From positions 1 to 64,000 of the forward strand of contig NZ_VTFS01000002.1 in the NCBI RefSeq assembly GCF_009671245.1: a stretch of 64,000 bases of DNA, given 5' to 3'. Source of the stretch: Marinicella rhabdoformis. GTDB lineage: Bacteria; Pseudomonadota; Gammaproteobacteria; Xanthomonadales; Marinicellaceae. The position numbers and the translations under genes were made by a program. The notes beneath the pieces were generated by a model. The model did not search any database and had not been told where the DNA came from. It saw only the letters and a program-made list of their open reading frames with translations. Positions 45,330 to 54,258 of this stretch are shown here, piece after piece. The stretch's first letter is position 1. The number at the start of each line of letters is the position of its first letter.

Positions 45330-45722
45330 ATGAGTTTGATTAATACCCCAATTTCAGTGGGCGAGTTACTGGATAAAATAACCATTTTAGAAATAAAATC
45401 GGAAAAGATAAAAGACGCTGAAAAATTAAAAAACATCAATCATGAGCTTTCTTTGTTGACTGAAATTTGGTCGCAAGGTGGTTTTGATGGTGAAAAAATG
45501 GCTGAGTTAAGACGTCAACTAAAAACAGTCAATCAAACACTTTGGGTTATTGAAGATGACATCAGAATCAAAGAAAAAAATCAAATCTTTGATGACTCCT
45601 TTGTCCAATTAGCAAGAAGTGTTTATTTCGAAAATGACACCCGAGCCCAAGTAAAAAAAGACATTAATAAGCTTACTGGCTCTGAGCTGGTCGAAGAAAA
45701 ATCATACGAAGATTACAAATAA
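45330..45722 (+). CDS. DUF6165-family protein
   Basis: The 130-residue cytoplasmic helical protein starts with the family-like SVGELLDKITILEIKSEKI and contains LRRQLKTVNQTLW-like RRQLKTVNQTLWVIEDDIR. In other bacteria this family is found with glycosyltransferase genes; no such neighbour is present here. An AAAGG ribosome site precedes the ATG. The biochemical role is unknown. Confidence 0.75.
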   Translation: MSLINTPISVGELLDKITILEIKSEKIKDAEKLKNINHELSLLTEIWSQGGFDGEKMAELRRQLKTVNQTLWVIEDDIRIKEKNQIFDDSFVQLARSVYFENDTRAQVKKDINKLTGSELVEEKSYEDYK

Positions 45723-45772
45723 GATGATAGCGAGTTTGGTATACTGAAACCTCATGAATCAAGGTGACATGC

Positions 45773-46747
45773 GTGGATAAGGACCTAATACATACTAAAA
45801 GGACTGCCAAAGAAAATTTGGTGATTGGTGTTTGTGCCGCCTATGGTATTTGTATCTCTTTTTTTGCCATTATCAGGTTCATATCACAAGATTGGGTGAT
45901 TGGTACAGTCGACTCTATTTTGGTCTTGTTTTCTTTTTATGTTGGCTATCATGTATATTCGACCAGGCAAACACTCATGGCCAGCCACGCGATGGCGGTC
46001 ATTGCGGTATTAGGGACACTGGCATCTATTGTTTTGAAAGGCAGTGTACAAATTTATTGGGTTTATCCAACCGCGATTTTGGTGTACTATTTGATTCCAC
46101 CAAAGACAGCATCTTATTTTAGCTTGGTGTTTATGGCGCTTGTGGCCTATTTGGTTAGGGATTTACCTGCCTTTACATATATAACTACTTTGATGTCAAT
46201 TTTGGTCACTGTCTATTTTTCCTACTTGTTTTCCATTCAGTCCATTGCGAGCCATGAAAAATTAAAAATCATGGCAACAGAAGATATGTTGACCGGAATT
46301 GGTAACCGCAGAGCCTTTTATGAAATGATAGAAAAGATCAGATTGAATAGTTTGTCTGCATCTGCAATTGTTATTGATGTAGATAATTTCAAGAAAGTGA
46401 ATGATTTATTGGGTTATCAAAAAGGTGATGACATATTGAATGACACAGTTGATATCATAGATTGTCAGGTTGCTGATGATGACATTTTATATCGATTGGG
46501 TGGTGCCAAGTTTATTTTGATTTGTCAGAACAAAGATTTTGATTATGCCTATAAGGCTGCACAACGAATACGCTGCGCGTTCAATGAGTCGCATTTATAC
46601 CAATCAAATGGAGTTTCTTTGTCAATGGGCGTGGCCAGGAAAACAGCTCAAGATTCAACTTCTGAATGGATTAAACAATTAAATTCAGCCGTATTCAAAG
46701 CCAAAAAGACAGGCAAAGATCGCATCATTAAAGCGATTAATTATTGA
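45773..46747 (+). CDS. Membrane GGDEF-domain protein with degenerate signature
   Basis: GGDEF proteins make cyclic di-GMP from GTP. The 324-residue product has about five or six membrane helices (about 17-160) and a C-terminal GGDEF domain (about 165-320). That domain has DMLTGIGNRRAF, DVDNFKKVNDLLGYQKGDD and SLSMGVA. The signature is GGAKF at 243-247, so both acidic residues of GG(D/E)EF are lost, and the usual GH is GY. It is probably not an active cyclase and may act as a GTP or protein-binding module. The GTG at 45773 has AAGGTGA upstream; a GTG at 45764 is possible. Confidence 0.88.
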   Translation: MDKDLIHTKRTAKENLVIGVCAAYGICISFFAIIRFISQDWVIGTVDSILVLFSFYVGYHVYSTRQTLMASHAMAVIAVLGTLASIVLKGSVQIYWVYPTAILVYYLIPPKTASYFSLVFMALVAYLVRDLPAFTYITTLMSILVTVYFSYLFSIQSIASHEKLKIMATEDMLTGIGNRRAFYEMIEKIRLNSLSASAIVIDVDNFKKVNDLLGYQKGDDILNDTVDIIDCQVADDDILYRLGGAKFILICQNKDFDYAYKAAQRIRCAFNESHLYQSNGVSLSMGVARKTAQDSTSEWIKQLNSAVFKAKKTGKDRIIKAINY

Positions 46748-46828
46748 GTTTTAAAAATCTTTTATATTCTCAAGTTTTGAGAAAGCCTGCCGTGATAATA
46801 TGTACTTGTCTTTGCCTCACATGGAATC

Positions 46829-49800
46829 ATGCACCAACGTCAGATTAAATTATACTTCAGTCATTCGGTAGAACACTTGGCTGATAGATTGAATCATCAG
46901 TTATCGCTACAGCGCCAAAACAGCAGCAACATCCTCAATCCAGCCGAAGTGATTGTGCCCAATGGCAACATGCAGAAATACTTGCAGTTGAATATGGCAT
47001 CACGAGACGGTATTTGTGCCAATGTGGCTTTTCCTTTTTTGGAAACGGGTCTGTTCCAAGCGACACTGAAGTTGCAAAATAAAGCTGCTGTTCGGATGTT
47101 GAATCAAGGTGATTTGGCATTGAAAATTTGGCACAAGCTAGCTGACAGTGATGATTTAGATCCAAAAGTTTATCAACCGATACAACACTACTTTTCATCA
47201 GAAGAATCAGCCGCTTTGCAAAGCAAGAAGCATTGGCAATTGAGCCAAAGGTTGGCTTTGTTGATGATGGACTATGAGCTTAAACGTCCTGAAATGGTGC
47301 AAGCTTGGCTGACCGGTGGTTTGATTTTTGAAAGCAGCCAAGACGAACGGTTGCGAGCCCTTGAGGTGATGCAAAAAGATTTGTATTTGAGCCTGATGAA
47401 TGCCCAGCAGCTACAAAGTGATGGTGCGGAAAATGAGGTTCAACAATTGACCTTGTTTCAGTTGTGGCAACAGGCAGATTGGTCACAGGTTTCAGTACCA
47501 GATAAAGCCACTGCCATTCACATTTTTACACCCACCCGTTTGTCACAATTTCACCGCCAATTGTTGTGTGATTTGGCGCGCAGTTATGAAATTCACATTT
47601 ACCAGCTGAACGTGTGTGCCGAATATTGGCAAGACATGCAAACCGAAGGTGAAGACATTTGGCACCAAAGGTTATTGGCACAGAAAGTCTCGGCCACTGA
47701 TTCAAGTGGTGAGCCCATATCAAACGACACGAGTGACATTGAAGTCGCAGAAAGTTTTTTTGAGATGGACGATGCCCTGATTGAAAACCCTTTGCTTAAA
47801 GCCTGGGGCAAGCCGGGCAGGGAAGCGCTCAAACTGTACAGTGAGCTTGAGGAAGATGCGATTCATTTCGATGTCAGTTTCAGTGATGAATGGTTGGATT
47901 CAGAGCAACGAAGAGAGGACACTTTATTACACTTGCTGCAGGATGCGATTTTATTCCGCAGCCAAGGTGATAAAGAGTTAACCCAACCGAATCAACTGGC
48001 CAGTTTACAAATCACCCAAGCACCTTCAATTTACCGTGAAGTGGAATCGGTTTATCACAACATTTTGTGGCATTTGAAACAAGATGAAACGCTGGAACCG
48101 TCAGATGTGGCTTTGTTGGTCACTGACATGGACAAATACCGCTTTGTGATTGAGCAGGTGTTTGGTGAGTTGAACCGCCAGCAAGGCGTCCATTTGAACT
48201 ATGCTTTGGTCGACGCCTCTGTGACGGTGGAATCCAGTTACGCGCGCGCTGTGTTGTCTTTGTTTGATTTCTTGGCAAACGATTTCATGCGTGCCGAGGT
48301 GTTTCAATGGTTACGCAATCCTTGTGTCATGTCGGCGTTACAGCTGACAGATGGTGATTGGGATGATTGGTTACAAACTGCCAGCCAGTTGGGTATTTTT
48401 GCTGGTTTTGAACAATTGTATCAAGCTGTAGATGAGGCGACTGAAGACAATGATGACCTGGGCAAACGCTTCACTTGGTCTCAAGGTTTAAGGCGCTTGC
48501 ATGTTTATTTGGCCAATGAAACCACAGAACACAGTTTATTGGATGCCGATGGCATCGGTAAATTGAGCGTATTGTTGGATTATTTGCACCACCAACACCA
48601 ACTGCTCACACAAGCGCGCAGTGCCCAAGCATGGGAAGCTTTGTTAAGCCGTTTGTTCGACACGCTGTTGGCGATCCCTGAAACATTACCCAGAGAGCAA
48701 TCGGTACAAATGGCCTTGTCACAATCGTTATTGAAATTATCCAAACAAGTGCCAGACATGACTTTGAATTTTCATGATGTGCGTAATTTTATAGAAGCTG
48801 AGTTGAATGATTTGTCAGCCAGCAAAGGGCATTACCTGACCGGTGGTGTGGTTTGCGCTGCCTTACAACCGATGAGACCAATTCCCTTCAAAATCACCTA
48901 TGTTTTGGGTTTGGATGCACCGAGTTTTCCGGGCGGCTTGCGTTTTGATACCTTGGATTTAAGTAACCGGTCACGCCGTATCGGTGACATCAATCAAATT
49001 GAAAACAAGCAGTATTTGTTTTTGGAAACTTTGATGTGTAGCCGTGAAAAACTGTACCTGTCCTACGTCGGTGAAGATTTACGCAAAGCGGAGCAAATTG
49101 AACGCTCATCGGTGTTGGATGAATTGGCTGATTTTGCCATGACATTCATTGATGAAGCGCAAATGGGCCAATCTTTAGCTGTGCCTTCAAATGCACCTTT
49201 AGCTGCTTTTCCAGAAACAAAATTACCATTGGACAGCAAAAACAGTGCGCCATTCAGGTTTGATGACAGCAGCTTTGCAGACATGTCAGTGAATTTTTCA
49301 TTGGCCGATCACTATTTGGCTTGGGCAGAAACTGCACCCATGCAAGCCCAAGTACATGCAAAGGCACATGCCAAGGACATGCTCGTTCAGGGTGACCGCC
49401 AGCAACAAGCTGCCGCACAGCAGTTTTTGGATTTATTCGAAGCATCAGATGGTTCTGAAGTTGGTGCTGTTACAGCTAAAGACAATGAAACTAAAAACAG
49501 CAAGGTCGATGTCAAAGCCGACATCAAAGTCGATATTGGGGATTTGGCCAAGTATTTAGAAAATGCGATGTCAGAAGTGTTGTTGCGCCAAGGCATGGTG
49601 AGCAAGCACCCAGATCAAGAAGCCTTGGTGGAACATGAGCCGTTTGAATTGAATGGCTTAGATAAGCACATACTTTACCAGCAAGCCGTTTGGGATGTGG
49701 TGAATGCAGCAGATACCTTGTCGTTGGCGGGCAGCTTGCGAGCCAAATATCAGCAAATGGCAGCACAATCGACGCTGCCTGTTGAATTTTTTGTTGATAT

Positions 49801-50644
49801 TGACGAATTATCAGAAGTGGCTGAAGAACCAAGTTATCAGTCCATGATGAAGGATTTATCGGAATTAACTGCCTGTTCTGGCCCTTTGGTTTTTGGAGAA
49901 GCGGTGACCGACGCCACGCCAGTTCAAAGCACATCAGCAATAAGCATTCCATTGCCTGATGGTCGAAACATTCAATTACATGGTGTGGTAGATGGTTTGT
50001 TTTTAGCTGGTGAAACATACCAAGCACAATTGGTGGTCAGTGGTGGGAAAATTAAGGCCATAAAAAGTGACACATTGTGGGATAAAAAGTTAATCAGGCC
50101 GTTTCTTAATTGGTGCTTGATGCAGTTATCAACTGACGTTAAAACAGCAGAAAATATGATGTTGCACTTATTTTATGCTGACCATTGTCATACCAAAACA
50201 TTACAGTTTTGGGCGACGGATGAAGTTTCATTTTCAGGGCCTGCTTATGTGCGTCAATATCTGGCAGATGTATTACAAGATTATTTGGCCTTGGATGGGA
50301 CTTTTATCAATTGTGAGCAAGTCAACCAAGCGAAAATGCCAAGGACTGATGAATTAACGACTCAGATTCCTTATTTACCAGCTAAATCAAAAGCCAAAAC
50401 TGTTCACCCTTTCAATTATCAAATAGCAGATATTGATCCCTACACCATAGCTGCCATTCAAAGCACTTATAAGGACAAAGCGCAGTTCAAGGACTATGAG
50501 GAAATTGCCAAAATTGTTGAGCTCAAAACTTTTGATGACGTGTTACCGGTGATGCACAAACGCTACTGGCCTTTGCATGCCATGATGTTGGCGCAATTGC
50601 CCGATGAAACGTTTTTAGTCAACAAAGATAAGGAGGTGAAATGA
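46829..50644 (+). CDS. recC: Exodeoxyribonuclease V subunit gamma (RecC)
   Basis: RecC is the scaffold subunit of the RecBCD helicase-nuclease and recognises Chi. The 1271-residue protein opens with the inactive helicase-like LYFSHSVEHLADRL and PNGNMQKYLQL. It keeps VVCAALQPMRPIPFKITYVLGLDAPSFPG-type sequence near 675-703 and the LSYVGEDLRKAEQIERSSVLDEL segment. It is about 150 residues longer than E. coli RecC. Part of the excess is a low-complexity insertion around 880-905 (DVKADIKVDIGD). Its stop overlaps recB. Gene order here is recC-recB-recD without ptrA. Confidence 0.95.
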   Translation: MHQRQIKLYFSHSVEHLADRLNHQLSLQRQNSSNILNPAEVIVPNGNMQKYLQLNMASRDGICANVAFPFLETGLFQATLKLQNKAAVRMLNQGDLALKIWHKLADSDDLDPKVYQPIQHYFSSEESAALQSKKHWQLSQRLALLMMDYELKRPEMVQAWLTGGLIFESSQDERLRALEVMQKDLYLSLMNAQQLQSDGAENEVQQLTLFQLWQQADWSQVSVPDKATAIHIFTPTRLSQFHRQLLCDLARSYEIHIYQLNVCAEYWQDMQTEGEDIWHQRLLAQKVSATDSSGEPISNDTSDIEVAESFFEMDDALIENPLLKAWGKPGREALKLYSELEEDAIHFDVSFSDEWLDSEQRREDTLLHLLQDAILFRSQGDKELTQPNQLASLQITQAPSIYREVESVYHNILWHLKQDETLEPSDVALLVTDMDKYRFVIEQVFGELNRQQGVHLNYALVDASVTVESSYARAVLSLFDFLANDFMRAEVFQWLRNPCVMSALQLTDGDWDDWLQTASQLGIFAGFEQLYQAVDEATEDNDDLGKRFTWSQGLRRLHVYLANETTEHSLLDADGIGKLSVLLDYLHHQHQLLTQARSAQAWEALLSRLFDTLLAIPETLPREQSVQMALSQSLLKLSKQVPDMTLNFHDVRNFIEAELNDLSASKGHYLTGGVVCAALQPMRPIPFKITYVLGLDAPSFPGGLRFDTLDLSNRSRRIGDINQIENKQYLFLETLMCSREKLYLSYVGEDLRKAEQIERSSVLDELADFAMTFIDEAQMGQSLAVPSNAPLAAFPETKLPLDSKNSAPFRFDDSSFADMSVNFSLADHYLAWAETAPMQAQVHAKAHAKDMLVQGDRQQQAAAQQFLDLFEASDGSEVGAVTAKDNETKNSKVDVKADIKVDIGDLAKYLENAMSEVLLRQGMVSKHPDQEALVEHEPFELNGLDKHILYQQAVWDVVNAADTLSLAGSLRAKYQQMAAQSTLPVEFFVDIDELSEVAEEPSYQSMMKDLSELTACSGPLVFGEAVTDATPVQSTSAISIPLPDGRNIQLHGVVDGLFLAGETYQAQLVVSGGKIKAIKSDTLWDKKLIRPFLNWCLMQLSTDVKTAENMMLHLFYADHCHTKTLQFWATDEVSFSGPAYVRQYLADVLQDYLALDGTFINCEQVNQAKMPRTDELTTQIPYLPAKSKAKTVHPFNYQIADIDPYTIAAIQSTYKDKAQFKDYEEIAKIVELKTFDDVLPVMHKRYWPLHAMMLAQLPDETFLVNKDKEVK

Positions 50645-53600
50645 TGTCTGAATTTATTTTCATTGATTCACCAGTCGAAATCGATTTGAACCAAGATGCG
50701 GTGATTGAAGCCTCTGCTGGAACCGGAAAAACCTACACCATCATTGAGTTGGTGTTGCGTTTGCTCACAGTAGAAAAAATGTCTCTGGATCAGATTTTGT
50801 TGGTCACTTTCACAGACAAAGCCACTGCTGAATTAAGGTCCAGGATTCGAGAAGGTATTCACGATGCGATAAAAAAGTTTGATGAAAATGGTTCAGGTGT
50901 TGCACCAAATGCTGTTGCAATTCAGGCACATTTGGACAGGGCATTAAAGCAAGTCAGCAGCGCGCCAATTTATACCATCAATGCTTTTTGTCAAAACATG
51001 CTGCGCGAATTTGCTTTTGAACAAGGCGGCGTGTTCGAGTTTGAATTGGTCGATGACCAAGAGGTGTTTAAGCAACAATTAAACCAATTGAAACGCCAAT
51101 GGCCTTCAGATCCTAGCATCAAAAAAGCCTTCAATAAATTGGGCAAGTCAGCGAAAGAGGTTGAAGAGTTGTTGCTTGATTTGTTGGGCAACATCAATTT
51201 AGAACGGGATTTGTTGTGGCCTGCATCAACTGAAAATTTGGCTGTTACCAGAGGAAAAATATCAGCTTGGCTTGAGGACTTTGATTTTGATGCTTTTACG
51301 CAAGAATTGGAACCATTAGAAAGCATAACAGCCAAGGTGAAAACGAACATGTTGAAAAATGTCACCACAGCTTGGGCGACTTTAAATGAACGATTAAAGC
51401 ATGCCACAGATGACAGTGATTACGCCGCCGAATTTAAGTCGGTTTACAGTAGCCACCTTGATATTTCTAAAGCTTGTTTATTCAAATATCACAAAGACTG
51501 GTCAGCTAAAGCACCAGAAGATGAACAAAGCAATGCGCCGAAGTTCAATGAAATGATTGAGCAATTAAGCCATGCAAATCAACAGTTTGTCGGAGCCGAC
51601 TTCGACATCATTCAGTCATTGCTGAAAGACATCACTCAAAAAGCAATTGATTACAAGCTGAATAATGGCCTGATCAGTTACGATGACATGATCAACCGAC
51701 TGCATGAACAAATCATGGCTGAGCGCCGTTTGCCTGTCGATGAACAGTTGTTGACGCAACAATTAAGACAGAAGTTCACTGTGGCAATGATTGATGAATT
51801 CCAAGACACCAGTTTCAATCAATGGGAAATTTTCAAAACCTTGTTCTTTGAGTCCACTGACCACCAACTGACCGTGATTGGCGACCCGAAGCAGGCGATT
51901 TATGCTTTCCGTGGTGCCGATGTACACACCTACATAGATGCCAAAGATGACATGCTGGGCATTGGTCAGGCCAAGGGTTACCGTTTGGCGACCAACTACC
52001 GGTCCTTGCCCGATTTGCTTGAAAGCTTCAATCAGTTTTTTGGTGATGAGCTGGTTGAACAAGGTTCTTGGTGGCAGGCTGATGCAGTGGCAGTGAAATC
52101 AGCACCTGATGAACACATCGCGCAGCAAGGGCCGATGCTGCTGCTTGATTCAAATTCAAACAATGATACTTCCGCCACACAGGCCATCAATGACCATGCC
52201 ATCAATAGTTACGGCATTCAAGGTGAGGGCTTTCAAGCCGAAGATTTTAAGCAGTCCATGGCCAATCAAGTCGCTTTATTGGTACAACAACATATTTTGA
52301 GCCAGCCCATTCAGGTGAAACTCAAAGGCAAAAACAAAACCTTGGGTTTGTCTGATGTCTGTGTTTTGGTTAATGCAGCCACAGAAGCTGAATTTCTGGA
52401 AAAGGCCTTCACGCAATTAGCCATCCCTTACAACTACCACAAGAAGAAAGACCTCTACAGTTCCGATGAGGCATTACATTATCAAATCGTACTGACCGCT
52501 TTGGCGCACGACAACGACCGCAGGCGCGTAAACAATGCCTTGGTTACTTTGTTCTTTGGTTTGAAGCCCGCACAATTACAAGATTTTGCCGATGAATTGT
52601 TGCCCGAAGTGAACCAGCACTGGTTGGCTTTGAAAGAGGCTGCAGCGGATGGTGATTGGTTGCGTTTGTTTGACCTGTTATTGCATGAATCTGGCGTGTT
52701 GATGCGTGCCAGCCACCAAGGTTTGACCCGACGTGTGGCGAACCTCAAACACATCAAACAACTGTTGTGTGAAACCGCTTTGGCACAAAACTTAGACGTC
52801 AAAGGTTTGTTACAGTGGTTGATTGAAAAACGTGAAGCCAAGGCGTCAGAAGACTTGCATCAAAAAGACAACGACCGCCAAGCGGTCAACATCATGACCA
52901 TGCATGTGAGTAAAGGTCTGGAGTTTCCTGTGGTGTTCCTTTTTGGAGGTTTTGGCTCTGGTAAGAGTACAACACAGAAGTACACCAAATACCGTGATAA
53001 GAAGTCAGGTCAGATTGTCTATGACGTGAACAAAAACACCGAGGCTGAGTTTGCTTATGACGCCGAAGAACGTCAGCGTTTGTTCTATGTGGCGATGACG
53101 CGAGCGGTATTTAAACTGTTTTTGCCGGTGTATGACAAAGCGCAATATGGTGAGGCTGATAAATCACATTATTGGCACAAAGTGGTCAACCGTTTAATGC
53201 AGCTGCGCGAAACCCAAACCGAGTCATGGTCACAGCCCATTATCAAGTTGGATGACAGCGAAATGAAGCCGTTGAAGCCAGCGGTATCGAAACAAGGTTC
53301 GATGCCAAACACATCTTTGTCACCTTTGTCACCACCCAAAGGTTTGTGGCAACGTCAGCGCAAAGTGTATTCTTTCTCGTCACTCAGTCACAGCAAACAG
53401 TCCAGTCGAGTCAAAGATGGCGCCAGTTTCGGTGAAGCCAGCCAGAATGAAAAAACAGCGATTACCGGTGATGCCGTGGCGCAAGGGCCACAACTGGTCA
53501 CTGAAGCTGCAGATTGGACCAAGGTTTTGCCCGGCGGGGTCAAAACGGGTCATGTCTTGCACGGCATTTTTGAGCATGTGGATTTCCAGCGCTTCAATCA

Positions 53601-54258
53601 GATCCCAGATTTAGCCAGCCTGTGGCAAGATGAACGCATCATGTCTGTGGTTGATGCACAAATGGAACAATTCAGCATGGACAACGGGGACATTTTGAAT
53701 GACGAAGGTGAAGTGGTAAGGGAACACCGACAAGAGTTGGCCGCTTGGGTATGGCACACCCTGAAAAAACCATTGGCAGCACTTAACGGTGGCACTTTGG
53801 CTGATGTCTTACCCGAAAACCGTTGCCATGAAATGTCGTTCTTTTGGCAAAAGGAACAAACCCATTTAACTGGCTTTATTGATTTGTTGTTCGGTGTCAA
53901 ATGTGACCCCAAAACGGATAAGGGCAGCATGGATTATTTTATCCTCGACTGGAAAAGTAATTTCAGTGCAGCAGGTTATGCGCCTGAGGTGTTGAACCAA
54001 GAGGTGATGGCGGCGCATCAATACCATTGGCAATATGAATTGTATGGCATGGCAGTACAAAAATGGTTCGACTCATTGGGTTTGGAAAATGCGCGTTTGG
54101 CTGGGGCCATTTACTTGTTTTCACGTGGTATTGATTGCCAAAGCGATGACCAAAATGGTGTCTATTATGATGATTTTTCACAGTCAAACTACGATGATCA
54201 AAAAATCGAAACAGAACTGCTCACCATCACGCAAAGTCGCATAGGAGGTCAATCATGA
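50644..54258 (+). CDS. recB: Exodeoxyribonuclease V subunit beta (RecB)
   Basis: RecB is the 3'-5' helicase and the nuclease of RecBCD. Helicase motifs are all visible: Walker A EASAGTGKTYT (about 22-32), VTFTDKATAELRSRI, AMIDEFQDTSF, GDPKQAIYAFRGAD and MTMHVSKGLEFPVVF. The C-terminal nuclease has GFIDLLFG and the catalytic YFILDWKSN near 1100. An eleven-base match to the anti-Shine-Dalgarno (TAAGGAGGTGA, 50629-50639) precedes two adjacent ATGs. Spacing favours the second, at 50644, giving 1204 residues; 50641 is possible. It overlaps recC at one end and recD at the other. Confidence 0.96.
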   Translation: MSEFIFIDSPVEIDLNQDAVIEASAGTGKTYTIIELVLRLLTVEKMSLDQILLVTFTDKATAELRSRIREGIHDAIKKFDENGSGVAPNAVAIQAHLDRALKQVSSAPIYTINAFCQNMLREFAFEQGGVFEFELVDDQEVFKQQLNQLKRQWPSDPSIKKAFNKLGKSAKEVEELLLDLLGNINLERDLLWPASTENLAVTRGKISAWLEDFDFDAFTQELEPLESITAKVKTNMLKNVTTAWATLNERLKHATDDSDYAAEFKSVYSSHLDISKACLFKYHKDWSAKAPEDEQSNAPKFNEMIEQLSHANQQFVGADFDIIQSLLKDITQKAIDYKLNNGLISYDDMINRLHEQIMAERRLPVDEQLLTQQLRQKFTVAMIDEFQDTSFNQWEIFKTLFFESTDHQLTVIGDPKQAIYAFRGADVHTYIDAKDDMLGIGQAKGYRLATNYRSLPDLLESFNQFFGDELVEQGSWWQADAVAVKSAPDEHIAQQGPMLLLDSNSNNDTSATQAINDHAINSYGIQGEGFQAEDFKQSMANQVALLVQQHILSQPIQVKLKGKNKTLGLSDVCVLVNAATEAEFLEKAFTQLAIPYNYHKKKDLYSSDEALHYQIVLTALAHDNDRRRVNNALVTLFFGLKPAQLQDFADELLPEVNQHWLALKEAAADGDWLRLFDLLLHESGVLMRASHQGLTRRVANLKHIKQLLCETALAQNLDVKGLLQWLIEKREAKASEDLHQKDNDRQAVNIMTMHVSKGLEFPVVFLFGGFGSGKSTTQKYTKYRDKKSGQIVYDVNKNTEAEFAYDAEERQRLFYVAMTRAVFKLFLPVYDKAQYGEADKSHYWHKVVNRLMQLRETQTESWSQPIIKLDDSEMKPLKPAVSKQGSMPNTSLSPLSPPKGLWQRQRKVYSFSSLSHSKQSSRVKDGASFGEASQNEKTAITGDAVAQGPQLVTEAADWTKVLPGGVKTGHVLHGIFEHVDFQRFNQIPDLASLWQDERIMSVVDAQMEQFSMDNGDILNDEGEVVREHRQELAAWVWHTLKKPLAALNGGTLADVLPENRCHEMSFFWQKEQTHLTGFIDLLFGVKCDPKTDKGSMDYFILDWKSNFSAAGYAPEVLNQEVMAAHQYHWQYELYGMAVQKWFDSLGLENARLAGAIYLFSRGIDCQSDDQNGVYYDDFSQSNYDDQKIETELLTITQSRIGGQS

